DNA of 27,297 nucleotides from Propionibacteriaceae bacterium UBA5174 (GCA_002413345.1 DHWU01000079.1:9671-36967); one strand, 5' to 3'; counted from the stretch's first letter, positions 1-7,098 are shown. Translations and numbers: made by a program. The notes: generated by a model not told the origin, from the sequence alone.

Positions 1-282
1 GCAACCTCGGTGACGTTCGAGACCTTAATGTCGTTGATGGCCGATGTGGATCAGAATCGGGACGTGATCTGGGATTGGCAGCCCTATCCGGCGGCTCAGG
101 CTCGGCTGGGTGTGCCTGGTTTTGAAGATTGCTTTATGCATGTGCCGCTGCTGGGTTTGGGGGGTCCGCGGGTGGCCGAACGGATGCAGGTCGGTGGCCT
201 GTGGCCCCATCTCGGATTGATGACTCAGCTCACCGGGCGGCCGAAGTTCACTCACATGTTGCCGCTACCTATCGAGGAATAG
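1..282 (+). CDS. DUF1851-like (T6SS immunity Tdi1 C-terminal-like) protein, 5'-partial
   Basis: The reading frame is open from the first base, so the gene probably starts outside the window; an in-frame GTG at 10 is the first visible start. The visible 90 or so residues end in a pattern typical of the DUF1851/Tdi1 C-terminal family: a segment with hydrophobic residues and 'LGLGGPR', then 'VGGLWPHLGLMTQLTG' near the end. Family members are small cytoplasmic proteins, some of which are immunity proteins to secreted toxins, but most have no known role. No toxin gene is visible beside it. A perfect 8-bp hairpin 38 bases after the stop may end its transcript. The family call rests on pattern memory only and is moderate. 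Confidence 0.5.
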   Translation, partial: ATSVTFETLMSLMADVDQNRDVIWDWQPYPAAQARLGVPGFEDCFMHVPLLGLGGPRVAERMQVGGLWPHLGLMTQLTGRPKFTHMLPLPIEE

Positions 283-319
283 GCACGCGCCCGGGGTAGC
301 CGGGGTGGTTCTACTCCTG

Positions 320-338
320 AAGACCTCACCGAGGTCTT
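320..338 (+). terminator. hairpin, possible terminator of the DUF1851-like gene
   Basis: Perfect inverted repeat AAGACCTC (320-327) / GAGGTCTT (331-338) with a 3-base loop, lying 38 bases after the stop codon. There is no U-tract after it, so it is only a candidate terminator or RNA-stabilising hairpin. Confidence 0.4.
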
Positions 339-435
339 GTGGGCGCTCAGGGGTCCTCGATGATTTAGGGTGCCGCGGTGCTGGCACTGCGATTCTTCAG
401 GCCCGCAGTACGCCAGCGGCTAGGGGTGAGACTGG

Positions 436-534
436 ATGCAGACCTTGGCGGACGCCGAGTCGGCGATAGGCCGGGTGGACGCCAAGCTGGTGGGCATAGG
501 CTTAAGTAATGCAGTTGTACAGGAGGCGCCATGA
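436..534 (+). CDS. possible 32-residue leader peptide/small ORF overlapping the DUF3618 gene
   Basis: ATG at 436 opens a 32-codon frame whose TGA (532-534) overlaps the next ATG (531) as ATGA, the usual arrangement of translationally coupled actinobacterial genes. AGGGG lies about ten bases upstream of the ATG. The first twenty codons are rich in G/C at the third position; the last ones are not, since they overlap the next ribosome-binding site. An in-frame TGA at 427-429 rules out a longer form. The peptide (MQTLADAESAIGRV...) matches no family I know. It could be a real small protein, a leader peptide, or chance. Confidence 0.25.
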   Translation: MQTLADAESAIGRVDAKLVGIGLSNAVVQEAP

Positions 535-839
535 CTGAGCTGACGGCCGGGAAGCAGCGGCCTTTCAACCGGGCCGAAACTGAGGCAGAAGTTGAGGCCG
601 CGGTGGATTCCTTGGCGGGCAACCTGGCAACGCTGATTGGGCAGGTCCACCCCAGAGCAGTGATCCACAACACAGCCGCGGACGCCCGCAAATTCGCCAC
701 CTCAGGGTTTCAGCAACTGAAATCGCAACTGGTGAACGAAGACGGTCCGCGTCGGGCGCGGCTGGCCTTAGTCGCTGGCGCCGCGATTGGCGGCATTGCC
801 TTTGTCGCTATCGTCGGCTCACTGGTGCGCAAGCGGTGA
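531..839 (+). CDS. DUF3618-family single-pass membrane protein
   Basis: This 102-residue protein has an N-terminal charged helical part (about residues 10-55, with 'AEVEAAVDSLAGNLATLIGQ') of the kind found in DUF3618 proteins of actinomycetes. A linker rich in Q/K/R follows, then one transmembrane helix at about 78-97, and a positively charged tail 'VRKR'. The likely topology is N-terminus in the cytoplasm with a C-terminal anchor. DUF3618 proteins often sit with small holin-like membrane proteins; their function is unknown. A strong ribosome-binding site (AGGAGG, 521-526) precedes the ATG. The stop codon TGA overlaps the GTG of the next gene (GTGA), so the two are probably cotranscribed and coupled. 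Confidence 0.7.
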   Translation: MTELTAGKQRPFNRAETEAEVEAAVDSLAGNLATLIGQVHPRAVIHNTAADARKFATSGFQQLKSQLVNEDGPRRARLALVAGAAIGGIAFVAIVGSLVRKR

Positions 840-2122
840 ATCTGCTTGGCACAGGCCGGCTGCGTCGGCTAGCGATCACTTTGGTTTGCTCGGCGGCGGT
901 ACTCAGCGGATGCGCGGCCGCACCGGTTGCGCCGACCACCACTGCGTTGTGGACCGAGCGTGGCCCGATCACCTTCGCAGTGGCCGGGGACGCATCGGGA
1001 GTGTGGGCGCAGCTGATTGCGACCTGGAACAAGGACCACGCGAATGAACAAGTCACGCTGCGCGAACTGTCCACCGACCCTAAACAGCGCCACGACGAGT
1101 TGGTGGCTGGGGTCAAAGCCGGTCGCGGCGAATTCGCGGTCACGGCTTTGGATTCGGCTTGGTTGCCAGAATTCGCTAGCAATGGGTGGCTGGCTCCGCT
1201 GACCGCTTCAGATTTTCCGACCACCGGACTGTTGGCGTCCTCGGTAAGCGCGGCCAGCTATCAGGGGGCCACCTACGGTCTTCCCGTGACCGCAGATGCT
1301 GGCGTCCTGTATTACCGAAAGGATCTGCTTGCTGCGGCCGGAGTGAAGGTGCCGACAACTTGGGATGAGCTCAAATCGGACTGCGACAAGGTGCAATCCG
1401 ACCATTCCAATCTGGGGTGTTACGGAATGGGACTGCGTCCGTCGCAGTCATTGACCACCGCGGCCAGCGAAGCGATCTACTCCGCCGGTGGGGAACTGGT
1501 CGGTTCCGACGGGGTGCCAGCGGTCAACACTAGTTCCGCAATCGCTGGGATGACCTGGCTGGCCAATGCGGAGGCTAAAGGGATCATTCCAACGGCAGCC
1601 CTGGGTTGGCAGGACGACCAAGTCGAGAGGTCCTTTGCGGACGGAAAACTGGTCTTTGCTCGAGGCTGGACGACTTCGTGGGCCGCTTTCAAGGCTGGCG
1701 AAAATTCGGCGGTAGTTGGCAAGGTGGGTTTGGCCCAGTTGCCTGGCAGCGGTGCGCTCGGCGTCCCGGCTGCTGGGGGGTTGCAGTTGACGGTGTCTGC
1801 GAAGGCGCGAAATGGTGCCACCGCCGCGGACTTCATGCGCTGGCTGGCTAGTGCTGAGAGCCAGAAGAAGCTGGTTGCGCAGGGGTCCTTCGCGCCAGTG
1901 GTTGAGTCGCTGTACACCGATGCTGAGTTGGCTAAGAATCAGCCCGAGCTGGTCACCATGGGGGCGGCGGTCAAATCGGCGAAGGCGGCTCCGGTGACGG
2001 TGCATTACGCCGAGTTGAGCACAGTGGTTTCGGATGCGCTCTACCCGGTGGTGCAAGGCAAGGCCGATACCGCCACAGTGCTGCCAGATTTGCAGAATAG
2101 GCTCACTGATTTGCTCAAATAG
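836..2122 (+). CDS. extracellular solute-binding lipoprotein (ABC sugar-type, family 1)
   Basis: This is a 428-residue periplasmic-binding-type lipoprotein. It has a lipoprotein signal peptide (RR at 10-11, hydrophobic stretch, lipobox LSGC with the lipidated Cys at residue 26). The body shows the features of carbohydrate-binding SBP family 1: 'GLPVTADAGVLYYRKDLLAAAG' near 145-165 and 'PTTWDEL' after it. Later come 'GWTTSWAAF' and a C-terminal helical region with 'AADFMRWLASAESQKKLV'. It should bind a sugar or related solute outside the membrane and deliver it to an ABC permease. No permease or ATPase gene lies nearby, so it is an orphan here and may serve a transporter encoded elsewhere. It starts with GTG overlapping the stop of the DUF3618 gene. 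The ligand cannot be deduced. Confidence 0.85.
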   Translation: MNLLGTGRLRRLAITLVCSAAVLSGCAAAPVAPTTTALWTERGPITFAVAGDASGVWAQLIATWNKDHANEQVTLRELSTDPKQRHDELVAGVKAGRGEFAVTALDSAWLPEFASNGWLAPLTASDFPTTGLLASSVSAASYQGATYGLPVTADAGVLYYRKDLLAAAGVKVPTTWDELKSDCDKVQSDHSNLGCYGMGLRPSQSLTTAASEAIYSAGGELVGSDGVPAVNTSSAIAGMTWLANAEAKGIIPTAALGWQDDQVERSFADGKLVFARGWTTSWAAFKAGENSAVVGKVGLAQLPGSGALGVPAAGGLQLTVSAKARNGATAADFMRWLASAESQKKLVAQGSFAPVVESLYTDAELAKNQPELVTMGAAVKSAKAAPVTVHYAELSTVVSDALYPVVQGKADTATVLPDLQNRLTDLLK

Positions 2123-2124
2123 CT

Positions 2125-2143
2125 GTGAGCCTGGGCTCACTTT
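2125..2143 (+). terminator. hairpin terminator after the solute-binding protein gene
   Basis: GTGAGCC (2125-2131) pairs perfectly with GGCTCAC (2134-2140), followed by TTT. It starts two bases after the stop codon of the lipoprotein gene. The loop is short, so the closing pair is probably open in the RNA. Confidence 0.5.
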
Positions 2144-2148
2144 GGTGG

Positions 2149-2188
2149 CCAAAAAGTTAGGCCCTGACCGGTTTCCCAGTCAGGGCCT
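2149..2188 (-). terminator. intrinsic terminator of tRNA-Lys(CTT)
   Basis: A perfect 10-bp stem, AGGCCCTGAC (2159-2168) with GTCAGGGCCT (2179-2188) and a 10-base loop. Read on the minus strand it is followed within three bases by TTTTT, a classic rho-independent terminator placed just after the tRNA 3' end. Read on the plus strand the tail is TGCTTTG, so it may also back up the terminator of the solute-binding protein gene. Confidence 0.75.
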
Positions 2189-2195
2189 TGCTTTG

Positions 2196-2268
2196 TGCGC
2201 CGCCAGGGACTCGAACCCCGAACCCGCTAGTTAAGAGCCAGCTGCTCTGCCAGTTGAGCTAGCGGCGC
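2196..2268 (-). tRNA. tRNA-Lys (anticodon CTT)
   Basis: This 73-base cloverleaf on the minus strand has a perfect 7-bp acceptor stem GCGCCGC/GCGGCGC and T8 followed by the D-arm GCTC...GAGC. The anticodon loop is CTCTTAA with anticodon CTT, and the T arm is CGGGG-TTCGAGT-CCCTG. The discriminator base is A; CCA is not encoded. It reads the lysine codon AAG. It ends next to a strong terminator. Confidence 0.95.
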
Positions 2269-2278
2269 GCGAGCAGAA

Positions 2279-2309
2279 ACTCTACCGCAGGGTGGCGCTG
2301 GGTGCGAAA
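2279..2309 (-). promoter_or_regulatory. possible promoter of tRNA-Lys(CTT)
   Basis: On the minus strand TAGAGT (2284-2279) lies ten bases before the mature tRNA 5' end, with TTCGCA about 18 bases further upstream as a weak -35 element. It sits between gatD and the tRNA. Confidence 0.3.
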
Positions 2310-2331
2310 TCTGGCCGGGTTTGGACGGCGC

Positions 2332-3057
2332 TCAGCGTCGTCCAGTTTTGCGGATCGCAGCAATGCGCTGGCGGCGGAGTTCGTCAAGTTCTGGGTCAAC
2401 AAGCTCGTCGAGTTCGCGGCCCAAGGCCAACTCCAACAACTGATCGGCCAACTCGGGGTTTCGGGCCAGCACCGGACCGTGGGGGTAGGTGCCAATCACC
2501 TTGCCTTGGACCGCGCCTTCAGTGCCGTCGTTGGCGTTACCGATGCCGATCTCCACTTTGGCCAGCGGCTTGGCTTTGGGGCCCAAAGTGGTGAACCCGC
2601 CATGGTTCTCAAAGCCAGTGATCAGGCTCTGGCGTCCATTCGGCAAGGTTGCGGTGGTCAGAATCTCGCCGACGGCACGGACATCGCCACGGCGAGTGTC
2701 GACGTCGATCAGGCCCAAGCCTTCGATCACTTCGTCCTGCTCTCCGACGGTGAAGGTGTTGCCGACAATCTGGAAACCGGCACACACTGCGAACAACACC
2801 GCACCGTTCTCGACTGCGTCGAAGATGTGGCCGTCGGCCTTCAAGCCGTTGACTGCTGAGACTTGGGCGGCATCCTCACCGCCGCCGAGCAGGTAGACCG
2901 CAGCGTCGGATGGCACTGACTGGCCTGGCTCGACCTCGGTCAAGACGGCATCGATGCCGCGCCGAGTCAGGCGTTTGCGCAGCACCATGGCATTACCCCG
3001 GTCGCCGTAAATGCCCAGCAGCGACTGGTAGACCAGCACGATTTCGACTGGTTTCAT
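2332..3057 (-). CDS. gatD: lipid II isoglutaminyl synthase, glutaminase subunit GatD
   Basis: This 241-residue class I (triad-type) glutamine amidotransferase is of the CobB/CobQ-like group. The nucleophile elbow 'FAVCAGFQ' places the catalytic Cys at residue 92, and 'TYPHGPVLARNPELAD' gives the catalytic His at 193. 'YLLGGGEDAAQ' near 55-65 and 'GFENHGG' near 148-154 are typical of GatD. GatD releases ammonia from glutamine and passes it to MurT, which amidates the D-glutamate of lipid II stem peptides at the inner face of the membrane. Its ATG overlaps the murT stop by four bases (ATGA), so the two subunits are translationally coupled, as in other Gram-positives. Length and motifs look intact. 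Confidence 0.92.
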   Translation of the reverse strand: MKPVEIVLVYQSLLGIYGDRGNAMVLRKRLTRRGIDAVLTEVEPGQSVPSDAAVYLLGGGEDAAQVSAVNGLKADGHIFDAVENGAVLFAVCAGFQIVGNTFTVGEQDEVIEGLGLIDVDTRRGDVRAVGEILTTATLPNGRQSLITGFENHGGFTTLGPKAKPLAKVEIGIGNANDGTEGAVQGKVIGTYPHGPVLARNPELADQLLELALGRELDELVDPELDELRRQRIAAIRKTGRR

Positions 3058-4349
3058 CGCAGTCCTGCCATCTTCAGTAGTGCTTGGAACGGGGTGTAAG
3101 TGGCGATTAGGTCCACTGAGGTTGCCCCGGAGCCCGCGATTGCCGCGTGCAGATCGGTTTCGATTCGGTGGTCCACTTCGGCATAACTCAACCGGACGGC
3201 CAGATCCTGCGCCCGGGGTCCGGTGCAGATCACGGTGCGTCCGGCCAGTTGCTCGTAGTCAACATCCCAAAGCCAGGAAACGTCCTTGCCGTCAGCAGCC
3301 ACCGAATCGATGGCCAAGATCACCGGATCGGACGCGGCCAGCGGCAGCGCTTCGGCCCAGCCAGCTGGGTTCTTGGCCAGCAGCAGGCGGGCGTCGGTGG
3401 TGCCGAAGGTGGCGGTGGCGAAACGTCCGGCCGGGGCAGCGACGGTTCGCATACCGGCGATTGCTATTTGGACGGGCACCCCGAACTCGATTGCCGCGGC
3501 CAATGCGCAGGCCGCATTGGAGACATTGAAGGAGCCGGGCACTTGCAGTTTGGGGGAGATTCTGGTGCCGTCGGGCAGCACGATTTCGCCGCCTTCAACC
3601 CGGTAGGACGATTCCGGCTGGCTGAGTTCACAGCCGGGGCAGTCCCAGTGGTCACGGCCAGCGGCATCCACGCGAACGAGTAGTTCGCCGCAGGCTGGGC
3701 AAAGGGCGCCGTCGGCATGCCAGACAGTGTCGGTTTCGACCCAGATCACTTTGGCCGCGGTGCCAGCTGACCACACGACCAGCGGGTCGCAGGCGTTGGC
3801 GATGATCACCGGACCGTCGTGACCAGCGGCTTCTAGGGCGATCCGCCAGGCGCGTCCCAGGGCTTTGATCTCGTGGTGACGATCCAACTGGTCGCGGCTG
3901 AAGTTGAGCAGTACCAAGATCTCGGGGCGGCCCTGCGCGATCATGTCCGAGACCACGCGCTCGTCAGTCTCCAGCACCGCAATATCGGCCCGGCGCTGCT
4001 GGGAGAGTGCGGAGGCAATGCCGTAATGCAGGTTCGCGCCGTCGGCATTGGTGACTAACCGGGACGCGTCCGCGCCCAAGCCAGCCTCGACTGCAGCGGC
4101 CAGTAGGTGGGTGGTGGTGGTTTTGCCGTTGGTGCCCGAAACCGACAACACCCGGCGACCCTTGAGTAACAGGGGAAAGGCGTCGGGCACCAGGCGGGTG
4201 AGGATCTGGCCGCGAATAGAGGCGCCGGATCCCTTTCCGGCCAGCCGGGAGGCGAATGCGGCCAGGTTTCCCGTGCCGATCGCGAGGCTCAATCGGAGCC
4301 TATCGACCACCTTGGGCGTAGCTGGAGTCGCTCGTGTGGTCAGGGCCAT
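3054..4349 (-). CDS. murT: lipid II isoglutaminyl synthase, Mur-ligase subunit MurT
   Basis: This 431-residue protein of the Mur ligase family has an ATP-binding P-loop 'SGTNGKTTTTH' at 71-81 and a central ligase domain. Inserted in it is a zinc ribbon with CPAC (C217, C220) and CPGC (C237, C240), a hallmark of MurT. The C-terminal DUF1727 region carries 'DGKDVSWLWDVDYE' (about 353-366), which holds the Asp proposed to form the catalytic triad with GatD, and ends with 'ATYTPFQALL'. MurT activates the alpha-carboxylate of D-Glu in lipid II with ATP so that GatD-derived ammonia yields D-isoglutamine. It comes first in the two-gene minus-strand operon. The start ATG (4349) has GGAG very close upstream, so the exact start is a little uncertain. 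Confidence 0.93.
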   Translation of the reverse strand: MALTTRATPATPKVVDRLRLSLAIGTGNLAAFASRLAGKGSGASIRGQILTRLVPDAFPLLLKGRRVLSVSGTNGKTTTTHLLAAAVEAGLGADASRLVTNADGANLHYGIASALSQQRRADIAVLETDERVVSDMIAQGRPEILVLLNFSRDQLDRHHEIKALGRAWRIALEAAGHDGPVIIANACDPLVVWSAGTAAKVIWVETDTVWHADGALCPACGELLVRVDAAGRDHWDCPGCELSQPESSYRVEGGEIVLPDGTRISPKLQVPGSFNVSNAACALAAAIEFGVPVQIAIAGMRTVAAPAGRFATATFGTTDARLLLAKNPAGWAEALPLAASDPVILAIDSVAADGKDVSWLWDVDYEQLAGRTVICTGPRAQDLAVRLSYAEVDHRIETDLHAAIAGSGATSVDLIATYTPFQALLKMAGLR

Positions 4350-4445
4350 GGCTCCATTGTGCCTTGCCTGTGCCGATGCTCAATCAACCCAGCCGGAGGC
4401 CAGCGAAGTTTGAGTGGGGTAGGCCGGCGAGGCGCGCCGTTGAGT

Positions 4446-4469
4446 TTCGCCGCGTCAACCCCTGGCGAA
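4446..4469 (-). terminator. weak hairpin after the SH3 wall-hydrolase gene
   Basis: On the minus strand, directly after the stop codon, TTCGCC pairs with GGCGAA (4464-4469 with 4446-4451) across a 12-base loop. No T-run follows. It is a weak candidate terminator before murT. Confidence 0.3.
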
Positions 4470-5777
4470 TCACTTCGGGCTTGGCTCGAAGGACACGTGC
4501 ACGTGATCTTTGTGGTTTTGAGTGTCGCTGCCGCGGTCAGCCATTGCTTTCCACTTGCCACTGCTCAGGGTATAACTGCGCTGCTGCCAGATCAGGTAAG
4601 TCACATGGAGTCGTTTGCCGTTGGCGATTACGTAAGCCGCGATTGCGTCCCCTTGGGCCTTGTTGGTCTTGTAGGAGGGGATCATGAAGTCTGCAGCCCG
4701 GCCATTGGGATGGTCGGAGGAGTAATCGCTGGAGGCCCGCCATCCATAGACTGTGGTGATCTTGGGGAACACCTGCCGCATCTCGACCACCGCACTCTTG
4801 CCGTAGCTTTCCAGCTTGTCCAGGCTGGTCGACCCGAGGCTGATGGTGGCTTTAGCGGTGGCGACCCAGGCGATGGTTCCATTCCAGATCACTGCAGTGT
4901 GGGCGTTGCTGGTTGCGCCGGTTCCACGCAGGGCGGTGCCGGTGCTCAGGGTGCCAAGCACGGTACCGGTGGCTGCCGGTGTCGATTGGATAGCTGCCGT
5001 AGTGGCGAGGTAAACGGTGGTGACGCGCAGCGGCAATATGTATTGCGCCGGCGTCCCAGCAACGGCGTTTAAATAGCCGGTGAGCACCCAGCCAACTTTG
5101 CCAGCGTAGACAACTTGGCTGTACGAACCGCTATGCACCCCGGTGCCGCCGACAGTCTTGCCACTGGCGATGCTGACCTGGTTAGTGGCTGTGGCAAGTG
5201 GGGTAGTACGCAGCGACAGCACGGCATTTGTGACGTAGTTCGCCACGATGTCGGGAGTGGTGTCGGTATTGCGAGTCAGTCGGGATGTCAGTGCCCAGCC
5301 GACGGTGCCGTTGACGGTGATTTTGGTGTAGATGCCAGCTGCCTCGCCGGTCACTTTCACCACGGTGCCCTTGGTGTAGGTCTTAGTCACGGCGGTTTTG
5401 GTCTTGGCTTTGGGGCGGACGGCGAGCTTAGACACCGCGGTCTTCTTGCCCGATGGGCCAATGATGGCCACCGTGGCCGCCTTACGGTCCACGCGGACGT
5501 AGCGGGTGGAGACATAAGCGGTGCGGGAGTTGTACTTGATTGGCAGCCAGCCATTCTTGGCTTTGCCGGTGGCGATCACATGGTTGCCCTTGGCGAGTTG
5601 GCCAAGGATCGTGGCTTTTGTGCTTCGACTAGCGCGCACATAGACCGCACTGGTGACCGAGTAGGTCTTGGTCGAGGCGGCCTCGGCGATTGGGTCAACG
5701 ACGAGGGCGAATGTGGTGATAGCGGCGGTCAGCACAATCCATGTCAGAACCGCCCGAATTGTCTTGGGTAGAGGCAT
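4470..5777 (-). CDS. secreted SH3b-repeat protein with C-terminal M15/VanY-like domain (ARB-07466-like)
   Basis: This 435-residue exported protein starts at ATG 5777, preceded by GGAAAGAAG; the frame is open further upstream, but that part lies in the leader and has no signal peptide. Residues about 1-33 form a signal peptide ending 'AEAAS'. Four bacterial SH3-like repeats follow, each ending in a 'G-W' or 'A-Y/W' turn ('VYVRASRSTKATILG', 'VGWALTSRL', 'LSLRTTPLATATNQV', 'TTAAIQSTPAATGTVLG'). The C-terminal 115 residues contain 'SDHPNGRAADFM' and 'NHKDHVHVSFEP', the zinc-ligand H...D and HxH patterns of the D-Ala-D-Ala carboxypeptidase-like fold, in the ARB-07466/VldE-type family. It should bind and probably trim peptidoglycan outside the cell. 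The long structured leader suggests control of expression at the RNA level. Confidence 0.85.
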   Translation of the reverse strand: MPLPKTIRAVLTWIVLTAAITTFALVVDPIAEAASTKTYSVTSAVYVRASRSTKATILGQLAKGNHVIATGKAKNGWLPIKYNSRTAYVSTRYVRVDRKAATVAIIGPSGKKTAVSKLAVRPKAKTKTAVTKTYTKGTVVKVTGEAAGIYTKITVNGTVGWALTSRLTRNTDTTPDIVANYVTNAVLSLRTTPLATATNQVSIASGKTVGGTGVHSGSYSQVVYAGKVGWVLTGYLNAVAGTPAQYILPLRVTTVYLATTAAIQSTPAATGTVLGTLSTGTALRGTGATSNAHTAVIWNGTIAWVATAKATISLGSTSLDKLESYGKSAVVEMRQVFPKITTVYGWRASSDYSSDHPNGRAADFMIPSYKTNKAQGDAIAAYVIANGKRLHVTYLIWQQRSYTLSSGKWKAMADRGSDTQNHKDHVHVSFEPSPK

Positions 5778-5824
5778 CTCGGGTACTTCTTTCCGGGCCT
5801 GGGTGGGCCTAGTGGGGGGGCAGA

Positions 5825-5915
5825 TGAGGCAGGGGATGGGTCTTCCCCGTGACCGCAGCCACACCCTTCCTGACTGCCTCAACCTGAATTCGACTTTAAC
5901 CCCGGAGCTGGGGGT
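5825..5915 (-). promoter_or_regulatory. structured 5' leader of the wall-hydrolase gene (possible riboswitch)
   Basis: On the minus strand the stretch upstream of the hydrolase start holds nested pairings. One is an ACCCC/GGGGT hairpin (5899-5903 with 5911-5915). Further downstream TGAGGCAG/CTGCCTCA (5874-5881 with 5825-5832) is a perfect 8-bp helix enclosing about 40 bases, with GGGGA/TCCCC inside it. The gene encodes a wall-active enzyme, a class often controlled by ydaO-type c-di-AMP riboswitches in actinomycetes. The 5' half (GGGAACTTACCGA... then CCGGGGTTAAA) loosely recalls that consensus, but the 3' half does not match clearly. Assignment to a known class is not supported. Confidence 0.3.
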
Positions 5916-5967
5916 CGGTAAGTTCCCTTTTGGGTATTGCAAGTCGACACGCCGAAGCGCGGGGCGG

Positions 5968-5987
5968 GAATTACGGCGTTGTAATTC
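5968..5987. promoter_or_regulatory. AT-rich palindrome in the divergent promoter region
   Basis: GAATTAC-GGCGTT-GTAATTC is a perfect 7+7 inverted repeat with a six-base spacer, AT-rich within GC-rich DNA. It lies 30 bases before the zincin gene and about 190 bases before the divergent hydrolase gene. This is the form of a dimeric repressor or activator site. Confidence 0.4.
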
Positions 5988-6017
5988 TCGATGAAGGGCG
6001 CTGAGTAGGGTTGATTC

Positions 6018-6368
6018 GTGATCAGTGTCAGCGACGAGCGATTCGACGAGTTGGTGGATGCTGCCTTGGCTGAGATTCCGGAGGTGCTGGCCGACCAGAT
6101 CGAGAACTGCGCCATCTTGGTGGTTGCGGAACCGGATGCCGAGCTTGGCGCTGTGCTCGGCTACTACGAGGGAATCCCCTTGTCAGAGCGAACTACGCAA
6201 TATTCAGTAGTGCTGCCCGATCGGATCATGATCTTTCGTGGGCCGCTGTGTCGAATGGTCGCCTCGGAGGCCGAGTTGGCCGAGCAGGTGCGGATCACGG
6301 TGCTGCATGAGGTGGCCCACTACTTCGGCATTGATCACGCCAAACTCGACGAACTGGGCTTTGGCTAG
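6018..6368 (+). CDS. metallopeptidase family protein (PF06262, minimal zincin)
   Basis: This small 116-residue cytoplasmic protein has the extended zinc motif HEVAHYFGIDH at residues 97-107: zinc-binding His97 and His101, catalytic Glu98 and a third ligand at 106/107. Its size and C-terminal motif fit the actinobacterial PF06262 (DUF1025) family, often annotated as metallopeptidase. The middle part ('GYYEGIPLSERTTQYSVVLPDRIMIF') is typical of that family. Substrates are unknown. It starts with GTG (6018), with a weak GTAGGG upstream. It is divergent from the wall-hydrolase gene and converges with the GroEL-like gene, so it is probably a single-gene transcript. Confidence 0.85.
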   Translation: MISVSDERFDELVDAALAEIPEVLADQIENCAILVVAEPDAELGAVLGYYEGIPLSERTTQYSVVLPDRIMIFRGPLCRMVASEAELAEQVRITVLHEVAHYFGIDHAKLDELGFG

Positions 6369-6426
6369 GGGCGGGAGTGCAGGTGGGTTGCGCGGAAAAA
6401 AAAGACCTACAGCACCGGTTGAGGGA

Positions 6427-7098
6427 TCAGCCTTGCTCAGGGTTGAGGATCCAACTTTGGGTCCGATTGCTGACCCAGGTATCGCAACTGCCAAGGCTGG
6501 TGGCTGGTGCCCAGCCCATTCGCAGATCCGAAAGCGGCAATTGCGTGGCATTGGCCGCGGCGGCGAGGCTCGTTCGAGCTGTCGAATCAGGAACCGGTAT
6601 CGCGACGCAAGCCAGGGTGCCGGACAAAGCGTTGGCTTCCAGTGTTTGGTAGAGCTCATCATCGATTGCCGCACACACGACTACCAGTGGCCGGTTGGCT
6701 TTGGTGGCTTGTTCGATGACTGGGAGTAGCTCTCGCATTGAGTTGAGCTCGCCATCGGTGACCAGAATCACCGGGTGCTGCAGTACGGCCAGCCCAGCGG
6801 CGGTGTCGGTGGCGAAAGCACCTGGGCCATGGCCGTGGGGGATCGCGGTCGTGGCGGCGATGCGGGATTGGACGTCGGCGAGTTCGCTGGCGTCCATGGT
6901 CTTGGGGGATTTGGGGAGATCCTTGGCGCTGACGTAGGCAGGTTGCGCTGCGTCCGGGCTGAAGCCGGGGATGTCGCGATCGGGTGCGGACTCCATGGCG
7001 CGGCGTCGCTGCCTATTGGTGGTGCGGTCCCACAGGTAGCCATAGGCCACTACGGCGATGCCGAGGGCGAGGATGACGCCGATACCGATCCAGTCCAC
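6427..7098 (-). CDS. membrane-anchored protein with a GroEL apical-domain-like module
   Basis: From the GTG at 7098 this is 223 residues; a GTG at 7113 is the alternative, and starts further upstream would run into the tRNA gene. An N-terminal transmembrane helix (about 3-22) is followed by 'RTTNRQRRR', so the body faces the cytoplasm. After a linker, residues about 95-218 follow the GroEL apical domain in order. 'FATDTAAGLAVLQHPVILVT' corresponds to FVTD..(M)xAxLxxPYILL. 'MRELLPVIEQATKANRPLVV' corresponds to the xxDLLPLLE...GKPLLI segment. 'LYQTLEANALSGTLACVAIP' corresponds to (A)LxTLVVNKxRGTxxxVAVK. The ending resembles the LTGG...LG.A..VVVTKD part. The equatorial (ATPase) domain is absent, so it cannot be a chaperonin. 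It may bind unfolded or client proteins at the membrane. It is the only gene between the zincin and tRNA-Lys(TTT). Confidence 0.65.
   Translation of the reverse strand: MDWIGIGVILALGIAVVAYGYLWDRTTNRQRRRAMESAPDRDIPGFSPDAAQPAYVSAKDLPKSPKTMDASELADVQSRIAATTAIPHGHGPGAFATDTAAGLAVLQHPVILVTDGELNSMRELLPVIEQATKANRPLVVVCAAIDDELYQTLEANALSGTLACVAIPVPDSTARTSLAAAANATQLPLSDLRMGWAPATSLGSCDTWVSNRTQSWILNPEQG

Noticed and set aside
378..509. GTG-started 43-codon frame upstream of the DUF3618 gene
   Set aside because: Arg/Gly-rich product without ribosome-binding site; it looks like an off-frame reading, and the competing 436-534 frame has the better context.
1448..2152. Minus-strand open frame of 234 codons in the solute-binding protein gene
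   Set aside because: Antisense shadow; the plus-strand frame has a lipobox and SBP motifs throughout.
5115..5771. Plus-strand open frame of 218 codons under the SH3 protein
   Set aside because: Gly/Ala/Asp-rich low-complexity product without any domain, antisense to clear SH3 repeats.
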